This document shows positions 16,520 through 24,012 of a stretch of DNA of 34,905 nt, piece by piece; position 1 is the stretch's first letter, and every line of letters starts with the position of its first letter. A model generated the notes under the pieces. That model did no database searches. It was not told the DNA's origin and saw nothing but the letters and a program-made list of their open reading frames with translations. The DNA is taken from NCBI GenBank assembly GCA_023664365.1, contig JAMPFR010000035.1, forward strand, positions 1 to 34,905. Reading direction: 5' to 3'. Both the position numbers and the translations under genes were made by a program. Source of the DNA: Acetatifactor muris (GTDB taxonomy: Bacteria > Bacillota > Clostridia > Lachnospirales > Lachnospiraceae).

Positions 16520-17566
16520 TTACAGCCCCTGCATCAGATATAAATGAATATTCAAATACTCCGCGTATTCCGATGCTTCCACATCCGCCAGGGAGACGGC
16601 GATACTGTCCGCCTGGATGGCGGCAAACAGCCCCCGGGTTCCCACGCTCTGATACCAGGGCAGCTTTTTGGCCCCCGATTTGCTTTCTCCGCTGTAAACC
16701 AGTGTGTAATCCCCTTCCAGTCCAAAAGAATGCGCATACTCCTCCAGAAGCGCCATCAACAGTTCCCTGTCCTGATATTCCACGGGAGAGGCACACTTAA
16801 TCGAAGCATCCAGCACCTGGCCGCTGACGGCGTTCAGAATCAGCCTGACCTCCAGTTCCTCACTGCTGAAGGCTATCGTCCAGCAGCTGAGCCAAGGGAC
16901 TTCCCCGGCGGCTGTTTCTCCCGGGGCTGCGCTCTCCGCGTCCGTACCTTCGGCAGCCTTCCGATCTGCGTCCGCACCTTCGGCAGCCTTCCGATCTGTG
17001 CCTGCACCTTCGACAGCCTTCCGATCTGTGCCTGCACCTTCAACAGCCTTCCGATCTGTGCCTGCACCTTCGGCAGTGTCCGGCTCCGGCCTCCAGAGAT
17101 AACAGCTTATCCTGTATTCCTCATAGGAAAACCCTGACACGCCAAGATGCGGCATTAAAAACAACTCCATCCAATGCATGCCGCACTGAATGGCTTCCGT
17201 CATGGACAGCTGCTCCCGGCCCGGCTCATGCGGCAGGATCTCCTCTCTGTTTTCCAGAGCATTTATCACCTGTACCAGTTCCTCCTCCGTCAGCGGCTCC
17301 AGAACGGATATATCTCTGCTTTCCGCCGCCTCCACGGTTCCTCCCTGATGCAGTTCTTCCATCCCGCCCCCGGACAGCAGCTTTTTTTCCTCCATCGCCA
17401 GGCCTTCCTGCACCAGGAACCATCCGCCGAAGGCAATGACAAGGGCGGACAGGACACCTGACAGGTTGATCCATATGGGACTGCGTCCCGGGAAAGACGC
17501 CGCCGTCTTTTCCGGACGGCCTTCTTGCCGGCGAAATGATTCTGCCTCCCGTGAATGCACCTTCAT
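16520..17566 (-). CDS. Unrecognised single-pass membrane protein with a 10-residue tandem repeat
   Basis: I do not recognise this 348-residue protein. A basic cytoplasmic tail of about 30 residues is followed by one membrane helix (33-53, SGVLSALVIAFGGWFLVQ) and an extracellular remainder. Near residues 160-210 the unit EGAGTDRKAV is repeated about four to five times and probably forms a flexible linker. The C-terminal domain (VRLILNAVSGQVLDASI, then YTLVYSGESKSGAKKLPWYQ) is strand-rich. Its start overlaps the histidine kinase stop; the ATG at 17566 has GAGGGG seven bases upstream, better than the one at 17572. By position and topology it may modulate the kinase, like YycH/YycI-type accessory proteins; this is inference only. 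Confidence 0.75.
   Translation of the reverse strand: MKVHSREAESFRRQEGRPEKTAASFPGRSPIWINLSGVLSALVIAFGGWFLVQEGLAMEEKKLLSGGGMEELHQGGTVEAAESRDISVLEPLTEEELVQVINALENREEILPHEPGREQLSMTEAIQCGMHWMELFLMPHLGVSGFSYEEYRISCYLWRPEPDTAEGAGTDRKAVEGAGTDRKAVEGAGTDRKAAEGADADRKAAEGTDAESAAPGETAAGEVPWLSCWTIAFSSEELEVRLILNAVSGQVLDASIKCASPVEYQDRELLMALLEEYAHSFGLEGDYTLVYSGESKSGAKKLPWYQSVGTRGLFAAIQADSIAVSLADVEASEYAEYLNIHLYLMQGL
16946..17076. repeat. 30-bp tandem repeat (about 4.4 copies) inside a coding region
   Basis: Units beginning ACCTTCGGCAGCCTTCCGAT start at 16946, 16976, 17006 and 17036, with a partial fifth at 17066. Copies differ at a few positions (CGGCAG, CGACAG, CAACAG; TCTGCGTCC or TCTGTGCCT). The 30-base period keeps frame and encodes the EGAGTDRKA-type decapeptide, so copy-number change would alter linker length without frameshift. 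Confidence 0.9.
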
Positions 17567-17568
17567 AG

Positions 17569-19101
17569 TCATACCCCTCTGCTATCCAATGAAAAGGATA
17601 CCGTCGTCCCCGCACCCTTCCGGCTCTCAAAATGAAGCCTGTCTCCATGTATTTCGGCAACCCTGTCCGCCAGAGCCAGTCCCAGCCCTGCGCCGTGCTG
17701 CTTTCTGGAGCGGGCCTTGTCTACCATATAAAATGCCTCCGTGATGCGGGAAAGCTCTTCCTCCTCCATCCCGCAGCCGTTGTCCCGGACACTGATAAGA
17801 TATTTTCCTTCTCTTACCCGGCCCGACAGCTCTATACGGCTGCTGCCCGCCTTTATGGAGTTATCCGTCAGGTTCAGCAGAAGTGTTTTCAGCAAATCAT
17901 AATCCGCACAGACAAATGCCGATTCCGCCTGCAGCCGGAACTCAATCTGCTTTTCCGAAAGCAGCGGCGCAAGCCCCTCCGCCACATCCTGCAGCAGCTC
18001 CTCAGCCGGCAGCTCCGTCAGCGTAAAATCCTGCTTCCCCATTACCGTCAGGTCCATAAGCTTCAGGGAAAGGGCCTCCAGCCGCATTCCCTCATTCCAG
18101 ATATGTAAAGAAGCCCTGCGGGTCTCCTCCCGGGAAAGCTCCTTCTGATAAATAGTGTCCGCATAACCGATAATGGAGGTAAGGGGCGTCTTCAGCTCAT
18201 GGGCAAAATTTGCCACGAAATCCTCCTTTGCCTCGGCGGCTTTTTCCAGTTCCTCTATTTTCCCTTCCACGGCATCAGCCATCTGATTAAAGCTTTCCGC
18301 AAGAATTCCTATTTCATCCCGGCCCGACAGGGAAAGCCGTTCCCGGTAATCGCCGTCCGCTATCCGGCGGGCAGCCTTCGACATTCTGTTTAAGGAACCT
18401 GTGAGAAGGGCGGACAGCAGCATCAGGACAGCCATGCCCGCCGCCATGGCTATCCAGTAGCACCTTACAAAGTAACGCCTCATGGTTTCCTGCTGCCCAA
18501 GGGTCTTGCTGATATCCCACTGCGTGACAAAGTAAACCGGACGTCCTGCAGCCTCCGTCTGCAGCACAGGCTGCCCGGACGCTGTTACCGCCGCAGGCAG
18601 GCTGTCCGGACGCAGTATGCTCCCCACCAGAATGGAACAGGTCTCCCCGCTTTCCCAAAACTGCCAGGTATGGACATCCTCTGACAGATTTTCCAGAAAG
18701 GAAGTGTCCAGGCCTTCTATTTCCGAATATAACAGCGTCTTATCCTCCGCCAAAAAAGCCGCAGGCATACTTAACTCCGCTGCCAGCGCCTCAAAGAAGC
18801 TGCTGTCCTCATATCCCTCCTCTGTGGAAAGCTCCTCCGAAAAGGTCTGCCATATAATAAAGCTTTTCCGATCCTCCGGCGCCGATTCCACCTCTACGCT
18901 GAAATCAACAGTGCTATCCGATACCGTCAGCACTGCGGATTCAACGGTAAATTTATCGTATTGATATTGCTTCAGGGCAAAATCCTCTTCTCTTGCAAGA
19001 CTGCTTTCCAGAGAGAAGCGAAGCAGAAAATATCCGGAGGCAGAGAATGCAAGACTGAATACAAGTACGCCCAGAAGGAAAATTTTGGTAAAAAGACGCA
19101 T
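17569..19101 (-). CDS. Sensor histidine kinase (HAMP, HisKA, HATPase)
   Basis: The 510-residue membrane kinase has a first membrane helix at about 7-29, an extracellular sensor of roughly 180 residues, a second helix near 212-234 and a HAMP segment (SLNRMSKAARRIADGDYRER). The phosphorylated His301 lies in FVANFAHELKTPLTSIIGYA. The ATP-binding boxes follow: LLLNLTDNSIKAGS (N box), VRDNGCGMEEEEL (G1) and QHGAGLGLALADRVAEIHGD (G2). It starts two bases after the response regulator stop and overlaps the next gene by four bases, so all are co-translated. The ligand is unknown; the adjacent solute-binding lipoprotein suggests a carbohydrate or peptide signal. Confidence 0.93.
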   Translation of the reverse strand: MRLFTKIFLLGVLVFSLAFSASGYFLLRFSLESSLAREEDFALKQYQYDKFTVESAVLTVSDSTVDFSVEVESAPEDRKSFIIWQTFSEELSTEEGYEDSSFFEALAAELSMPAAFLAEDKTLLYSEIEGLDTSFLENLSEDVHTWQFWESGETCSILVGSILRPDSLPAAVTASGQPVLQTEAAGRPVYFVTQWDISKTLGQQETMRRYFVRCYWIAMAAGMAVLMLLSALLTGSLNRMSKAARRIADGDYRERLSLSGRDEIGILAESFNQMADAVEGKIEELEKAAEAKEDFVANFAHELKTPLTSIIGYADTIYQKELSREETRRASLHIWNEGMRLEALSLKLMDLTVMGKQDFTLTELPAEELLQDVAEGLAPLLSEKQIEFRLQAESAFVCADYDLLKTLLLNLTDNSIKAGSSRIELSGRVREGKYLISVRDNGCGMEEEELSRITEAFYMVDKARSRKQHGAGLGLALADRVAEIHGDRLHFESRKGAGTTVSFSLDSRGV

Positions 19102-19102
19102 T

Positions 19103-19753
19103 CTATCCCTCCAGCCTGTAGCCTATCCGAAATATGGTTTTTATCTTATCCTCCCAGCCCAGCTTTTTGCGCAGCCTCTGAATATGGGAATCCAGCGTTC
19201 GGGTCTCTCCCGAAAACGGCTCCTTCCATACCTTCTCATAGAGTCGTTCCCGGTACAGCGCCACATTTTTATTCTGCAGCAGCTCCACCAGAAGGTCAAA
19301 CTCCTTTGCCGTGAGTACAACGGGGCATCCGTTTCTGGATACCTGCCTGGAATCCGTCAGCACAGTCACATCTCCCAACTGCAGAACCCCGCTTTCCGGT
19401 GCGATTCTCCGCAGCACAGCCTCCACTCGCGCTATCAGCTCTCCAATCTGAAAGGGCTTTGCCAGATAATCGTCCGCTCCCGCTTTCAGGCCCCTGATTC
19501 GCTCCTCCACCGCTCCCTTTGCAGTGAGAAAGATGACAGGGGTTCTTGAGGGCTTTATATATTCCAGAAGGCTGTATCCGTCCAGCTTCGGAAGCATGAT
19601 GTCCAGCAGTACCAGGTCAAAATGCCCCCCTTCAAAAAGCTCCATGCCCTCCGCGCCGTCACAGGCCCGGATACACTGATAGCCCTCCGCCTCCAGATTC
19701 ATGCAGATCAAATCCGCAATGGCTTCATCATCTTCCACAATCAGTATTTTCAT
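19103..19753 (-). CDS. Response regulator, OmpR/PhoB family
   Basis: The 216-residue protein has a receiver domain (acidic pair in VEDDEA, phosphoacceptor Asp51 in LVLLDIMLPKLDG, conserved Lys in ADDYLAKPF) and a winged-helix DNA-binding domain with VVLTAKEFDLLVELLQNKNV and TRTLDSHIQRLRKKLG. It pairs with the histidine kinase two bases downstream. The ATG at 19753 follows AAAGGTGG by eight bases; the frame is open further upstream but into the toxin gene. Only 28 bases separate it from the toxin stop and I see no promoter there, so it is probably transcribed from the toxin-antitoxin promoter. Confidence 0.94.
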   Translation of the reverse strand: MKILIVEDDEAIADLICMNLEAEGYQCIRACDGAEGMELFEGGHFDLVLLDIMLPKLDGYSLLEYIKPSRTPVIFLTAKGAVEERIRGLKAGADDYLAKPFQIGELIARVEAVLRRIAPESGVLQLGDVTVLTDSRQVSRNGCPVVLTAKEFDLLVELLQNKNVALYRERLYEKVWKEPFSGETRTLDSHIQRLRKKLGWEDKIKTIFRIGYRLEG

Positions 19754-19781
19754 CAGAGCATCCACCTTTCGTCCCAAAGAA

Positions 19782-20099
19782 TCAGTCATCAAACAATACT
19801 TTGATATAATCCTTTTTTTCCATAATGATTCGGATGACTTCTATATAACTGTCGCGTACGCGGCAGAATGCCTTATACTTTTTGAAATTGACCGAATAAA
19901 AGCCGGTAAAGAGCCCTCTGTAGACCAACGGTATTCCGGAAAGCGGAAATTGTTTTTTCTTTCCTATTTCATCTAAAAAATCATTTACATACCTGTCGGC
20001 AATTTCAGACTCCTTCGAGGCTTCATATACATCATTCCATACCCCGTCCATATCCCGCATTGCTTCCGGCGTATATCGAATTACATATTTTATCGTCAT
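19782..20099 (-). CDS. Type II toxin, RelE/ParE superfamily
   Basis: The 105-residue protein shows the RelE/ParE pattern: IKYVIRYTPEAMRDMDGVWN at the start, YVNDFLDEIGKKKQFPLSGI in the middle, and the strand-rich end YSVNFKKYKAFCRVRDSYIE followed by VIRIIMEKKDYIKVLF. Its ATG overlaps the antitoxin stop by four bases. It is a different lineage from the toxin at 13227. The target (mRNA or gyrase) cannot be read from the sequence. Confidence 0.87.
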   Translation of the reverse strand: MTIKYVIRYTPEAMRDMDGVWNDVYEASKESEIADRYVNDFLDEIGKKKQFPLSGIPLVYRGLFTGFYSVNFKKYKAFCRVRDSYIEVIRIIMEKKDYIKVLFDD

Positions 20100-20365
20100 G
20101 TATCATTCCTTCTGTTTTTAAAATGGCTGCGAAAATCCTCCTCGGAAATCCATCCTTCCTCCTCTGCCGATCGGATACCGCCATTCAGCTCGCACAGCAA
20201 TTGAATCATGGCCTCCGCCTTCTGGAAGTTTTCTTCATCCTCCATATCACGGATGCTGTATGTTCCACGTCCGTTCCGCGTTAAATAGACCGGTGAACCG
20301 GCAGTTACTTTTTCTAAAACATTACCGTAATTCCGTAAATCTGAAACAGGTACAATTGTTGGCAT
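20096..20365 (-). CDS. Type II antitoxin, Phd/YefM family
   Basis: The 89-residue protein opens with MPTIVPVSDLRNYGNVLEKV and continues VYLTRNGRGTYSIRDMEDEE, the two conserved blocks of the Phd/YefM fold. Its C-terminus (GWISEEDFRSHFKNRRNDT) resembles the toxin-binding tail of RelB/YefM partners. The ATG at 20365 follows AAAGGA by about ten bases; the upstream open stretch to 20440 covers the promoter and is not coding. It is coupled to its toxin by an ATGA overlap and heads the transcript that may also carry the following two-component system. Confidence 0.88.
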   Translation of the reverse strand: MPTIVPVSDLRNYGNVLEKVTAGSPVYLTRNGRGTYSIRDMEDEENFQKAEAMIQLLCELNGGIRSAEEEGWISEEDFRSHFKNRRNDT

Positions 20366-20398
20366 ATATCCACATCCTTTCGATGAATTTGTAGAAAC

Positions 20399-20427
20399 AT
20401 TGTAGCATAATCTATCCTTCTCTTCAA
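20399..20427 (-). promoter_or_regulatory. Promoter of the toxin-antitoxin locus, possibly also of the two-component operon
   Basis: Minus-strand TTGAAG (20427-20422) and TACAAT (20404-20399) are exactly 17 bases apart, 34 bases before the antitoxin start. No other convincing promoter was found between here and the response regulator. Confidence 0.65.
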
Positions 20428-20494
20428 CAATAGAATTCACGCAGCGGCACTATCGCATTTTGCTGTTTCAGTGCTTAAAAGATCTGCCGGGGAT

Positions 20495-20665
20495 TTATAC
20501 TGTTTTATTACTCTGTTGGCTCGAAAACATTCTCAACGCCCTCTCCACAACTGCGTTCAGTGTTTCTCCGTTTTCCTGTGAAATGTGAACCAGTTCTCTA
20601 TGAAGATCCGGCTGAATCCTTACATTAAAGCTTCCTGCTGTATCATTTTTCACCCGTTTGTACAT
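20495..20665 (-). CDS. Small ribbon-helix-helix protein, HicB/Arc type
   Basis: The 56-residue protein contains SFNVRIQPDLHRELVHISQE followed by NGETLNAVVERALRMF, a ribbon-helix-helix of the kind found at the C-terminus of HicB antitoxins. The N-terminal RNase-H-like half of a full HicB is absent, and no HicA toxin is adjacent, so it is an orphan DNA-binding protein or a remnant. Its ATG lies inside the last 23 bases of comEC, with GGAGG nine bases upstream, so it is probably expressed as the last gene of the comEA-comEC operon. Confidence 0.75.
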   Translation of the reverse strand: MYKRVKNDTAGSFNVRIQPDLHRELVHISQENGETLNAVVERALRMFSSQQSNKTV

Positions 20666-23072
20666 AATACCCTGCCTCCACCCGATCTCCCTTCTCCCGC
20701 AAAATGACGGCGCCCCCCAGGTCTGTCCGGAATATATGGCTTCCGGCCTGCTCAAGTCTCTCCAGCAGTTCCCCATGGGGATGGCCGTAGCGGTTATTCC
20801 GTCCGCAGGAGATCACCACAGCCCGGGCGTGAGACTGCTCCAGAAACTCCGGCGAAGTAGAATTGCGGCTTCCGTGGTGGGCCGCTTTTAACAATGTTAC
20901 GTCGGTGATCCCCCTGCTCTTCAGCTCTGCCGCCAGCGCCTCCTCCCCTTCTCCCTCCACATCTCCTGTCAGAAGCAGGGAAAAGCTGCCGAACTCTGCA
21001 TAGATACATTCCGAATAAGCGTTTCCCTCCGCACTGCTGTACCCCTTTGCGGGATGCAGACACAGGAACCGCACATCCCCGCAGTTCCAGCTGTCTCCCG
21101 CTCCCAGCCATGCCACCCGGACTCCGCCGCTTTGCTTTTGCCCCGGGACGGCAGCCGCAGCGGCCAGAATCTGACCGAACTCCTCTTCTCTGGCCGTCTC
21201 CTCCACCGCAGGCAGAATCAACTGCTTCACTGCCAGCCGATTATCCTCCGCAAGTTCCAGCAGTTCCAGAATACCGTTCATATGATCTAAATCGGGATGA
21301 GACAGAAAGATTCCGTCCAGCTGCCGTATCCCGTAATATTTTAAAGCAGGCAGCAGCACATACTGCCCTACTTTGCTCCGGCTGCTGCTGCCGCAGTCAA
21401 AGAGATAATTTACGCCCGACGCCGTCTGTATCAGACAGCAGTCCCCCTGTCCCACATCCAGGAACAGCACTCTCGTCTGTGCGCCCGGGCGGACTGCCAG
21501 AAGCAGCACTGCCGCAGTCAGGCCTGCCCCCCGCAGGATTCCTGCACAACAGCTGACAAAGCCGCCCTGCAGAGCTGTATCTCCTATGACGAACGTTTTC
21601 TTCGGCATTATAGCGGACGCTTTCTTCGGCATTTTGCCGGATATCCTGTGAACCGCTGAAGAAAACACCGGCAGAACGGCCCTGCCGCCTGCGATTTTTG
21701 TCAGCAGCAGCACGCACGCCAGCGCCCCATAATATGCCCAAATCTGCCAAATCTCCGGTCTGCCCGGATTCCAGACGCCCAGGGGCATTTTGTCAAAAAT
21801 GCCGCAGGCCGTTTCATACCACCAAAGCACCAGTCTGTCCGCCGCTCCCAGCCGGCCCAACCCCGGCACCAGACTTAAAAAGCCTGTAATCAGCGCAGGC
21901 TTCAGCAGAGGCAGCACCAGCAGATTCAGCGCAGTCCCCCAGACCGGCACCTCATAGTAAAACCACAGCTGTACCGGCAGCGTTGCCAGCGTGATGGAAA
22001 GATTAGCCAGCGCCGCATATTTCAGCTTCCTTAAGAGCTTCCTCCCCAGAAGCAGCGCCTTATTCTCCCCGTAATAGTTCGGACGTACCGGATGTTCTTT
22101 GGGAACCAGAACAGGATATATCCATCCGATTCCCAGCACTGCGGAAAAGGATAACAGAAATCCGGGATTTTGCAGATAATAAGGATTTGCCAGCGCCATG
22201 CCGGCGGCCAGAATCCCCAGCGCGGTCAGCATGTCGTAAGTACGTCCGCAGATTTCTCCCAGCATCCGAATCAGATACATTCCTATGGCCCGGCAGGCGG
22301 ATACGCTGAAGCCCGTCATCATTCCGTAGAGTATAAGCGCTGCCGCTCCCACCCCGGCGCAGGGCACAACGGGCAGTCTCAGCCTGCGCAGCAGCCGGTA
22401 CAGGCTCATGCCGATGATAGTGATATGTAAGGAAGAAATACTTAAAATGTGCAGAATGCCGTTCCGCCTGTACAACTCCTTCAAGTCCCTGTCCGTATCT
22501 CCCTTTTCTCCCAGCAGCAGAGCGCACATAACCGTGGCCTCCCGCTCCGGAAACACCCTGTACAGCCGTTCCTTCAGATACAGCTTTGCCTGATACAGCC
22601 TCTCCCGCACTCTCCAGTACTCTTTGCTCTGCCCCAGCACCCGGGCCTCCTTAAGCCTGCCGCCCGCTCCCAGAGAGCGGTAATATGCCGCCCCGTCAAA
22701 CTCCCCCGGATTCGTCGCCCCGGAAAAGAACGCAAAGGTGCCGGACACCGCCGCCACACTTCCCAGAGGAATGTCAGCGCCGCCGTCTGTCAGCTCACAT
22801 ATCAGTTTTTCTTTATAAGGGATAGACTCATTGAAATCAGAATCACAGATGATTACAGATTTTAACCAGATTTTGTCTTCTTCTTTTCGGCAGACCTGCC
22901 CTGTGACATACCATGGAGCCTGCTGCGCAAGAGTACTCTGCGCAAGGATACTCTGCTCCGCGCCTTCCGTGCCAATCCGCTCCGGCGGCGGATTCTCATA
23001 CCATCCCGCCGCCAGCCCGGCCCACAGCACCGCTACCACAGCAGCTGCTGCCGCAAAAAGCGGTCTCTTCAT
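20643..23072 (-). CDS. comEC: DNA internalization channel ComEC/Rec2
   Basis: The 809-residue membrane protein forms the channel that takes single-stranded DNA into the cytoplasm in competent cells. An N-terminal hydrophobic segment and an OB-like domain come first, then the competence domain with many membrane helices (GILHILSISSLHITIIGMSL and ALLLGEKGDT visible). The C-terminal metallo-beta-lactamase-like domain has FLDVGQGDCCLIQT, the metal-binding HPDLDH (592-597), TGDVEGEGEE and AAHHGSRNSTSPEF. All parts of a full-length ComEC are present, so it looks intact. It lies 15 bases after the GerMN lipoprotein gene and shares an operon with comEA and a two-component system. Confidence 0.95.
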   Translation of the reverse strand: MKRPLFAAAAAVVAVLWAGLAAGWYENPPPERIGTEGAEQSILAQSTLAQQAPWYVTGQVCRKEEDKIWLKSVIICDSDFNESIPYKEKLICELTDGGADIPLGSVAAVSGTFAFFSGATNPGEFDGAAYYRSLGAGGRLKEARVLGQSKEYWRVRERLYQAKLYLKERLYRVFPEREATVMCALLLGEKGDTDRDLKELYRRNGILHILSISSLHITIIGMSLYRLLRRLRLPVVPCAGVGAAALILYGMMTGFSVSACRAIGMYLIRMLGEICGRTYDMLTALGILAAGMALANPYYLQNPGFLLSFSAVLGIGWIYPVLVPKEHPVRPNYYGENKALLLGRKLLRKLKYAALANLSITLATLPVQLWFYYEVPVWGTALNLLVLPLLKPALITGFLSLVPGLGRLGAADRLVLWWYETACGIFDKMPLGVWNPGRPEIWQIWAYYGALACVLLLTKIAGGRAVLPVFSSAVHRISGKMPKKASAIMPKKTFVIGDTALQGGFVSCCAGILRGAGLTAAVLLLAVRPGAQTRVLFLDVGQGDCCLIQTASGVNYLFDCGSSSRSKVGQYVLLPALKYYGIRQLDGIFLSHPDLDHMNGILELLELAEDNRLAVKQLILPAVEETAREEEFGQILAAAAAVPGQKQSGGVRVAWLGAGDSWNCGDVRFLCLHPAKGYSSAEGNAYSECIYAEFGSFSLLLTGDVEGEGEEALAAELKSRGITDVTLLKAAHHGSRNSTSPEFLEQSHARAVVISCGRNNRYGHPHGELLERLEQAGSHIFRTDLGGAVILREKGDRVEAGYYVQTGEK

Positions 23073-23087
23073 ATTATATTCTCCGTA

Positions 23088-24002
23088 TTAATTCTCCAAC
23101 GTGGTCACCATATCCAGATTCCTCTCGAACGTATTGGACTGAAACCCGGCAGGTACCTCTCCGTTAATCAATATCTGAACCTTGTTGATAGTATTCAGTT
23201 CCACCAGTGAATTCACAATGGAATAGACAGATACGTCCGTGGAGACATTATTCACCACCGTCAGAAAGCTTTCATCCATATTTACATAGCAGACGCCGTC
23301 CTTCGTCATAACGCTGATGACCTTAGTGGCCGGATTGATAGTAGGATAAAGCCCCTCCACATGCCCGCTGGGCCCTGCAATCAGCTCGTCCACCACAAAA
23401 CGCTCCAGCGGAACATTGGTAGAATAATACTTCTCCCGGTACGCAGCTATCAGGCCGGTTCCATCCTCGCCTGTAAAATACAGCATTACCCGCACCTGTT
23501 CATAGGTGTTGATTTCGTTTCCGTTATTGTCAATAAACTGGTCTGCGTTCATCCAGCCCACCACATTCCCCAGACTGTCAGACAGTTGATTGCCCTCCAC
23601 CGTAATTCCCACATAGTTCACCTTATCCAACTGGGTCAGGGTACGCACCACCGCCGCCCGGGTCAACACCTCCGTGGCGGTGGGAAGCTCAAGATAAGAG
23701 GCGTCCACGTCCAACAACACCTTTTCCCCGTCCCATGTCACACTGAGCACCTGAAAGCCCATCAGCAGCGGCGCCTTGTACTCCAGCTTTTCCGGATTGG
23801 TGGAAAGGCACTGAATCAACTCGTCCACCTTTTCCTCCGTGTCCGTGCTCTCCATCACATGGGAGTGCGCCTCCACCCTGGTCTCCGAATTACTGATATA
23901 GTATATCTGTACCGTATTTTCACCCTGTTCCTCCTCCGCCCCGCAGGCGGACAGCGTCAGGACGGCGGACAACGCCGCCAGAATAGCACATACTCTCTTC
24001 AT
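23088..24002 (-). CDS. GerMN-domain lipoprotein
   Basis: The 304-residue protein carries a lipoprotein signal peptide with lipobox LSAC (Cys20). The mature part has two GerMN units: one around VQIYYISNSETRVEAHSHVM through VLLDVDASYLELPTATEVLT, the other from VRVMLYFTGEDGTGLIAAYR through VCYVNMDESFLTVVNNVSTD. GerMN domains occur in the germination/sporulation protein GerM and in LpqB-type lipoproteins next to MtrAB-like kinases. The gene directly follows a histidine kinase, as LpqB follows MtrB, so a role in modulating that kinase is a fair inference. The ATG at 24002 has GAGAGG upstream; it starts 10 bases after the kinase stop. Confidence 0.88.
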   Translation of the reverse strand: MKRVCAILAALSAVLTLSACGAEEEQGENTVQIYYISNSETRVEAHSHVMESTDTEEKVDELIQCLSTNPEKLEYKAPLLMGFQVLSVTWDGEKVLLDVDASYLELPTATEVLTRAAVVRTLTQLDKVNYVGITVEGNQLSDSLGNVVGWMNADQFIDNNGNEINTYEQVRVMLYFTGEDGTGLIAAYREKYYSTNVPLERFVVDELIAGPSGHVEGLYPTINPATKVISVMTKDGVCYVNMDESFLTVVNNVSTDVSVYSIVNSLVELNTINKVQILINGEVPAGFQSNTFERNLDMVTTLEN

Positions 24003-24012
24003 ATTTCCTCTC

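Noticed and set aside
16946-17076. CRISPR-like regular repeats
   Set aside because: The 30-base units are directly adjacent with no spacers and encode an in-frame decapeptide inside a gene; it is a minisatellite.
20495-20665. Complete HicAB toxin-antitoxin system
   Set aside because: Only a ribbon-helix-helix piece is present, with no HicB N-terminal domain and no HicA gene nearby.
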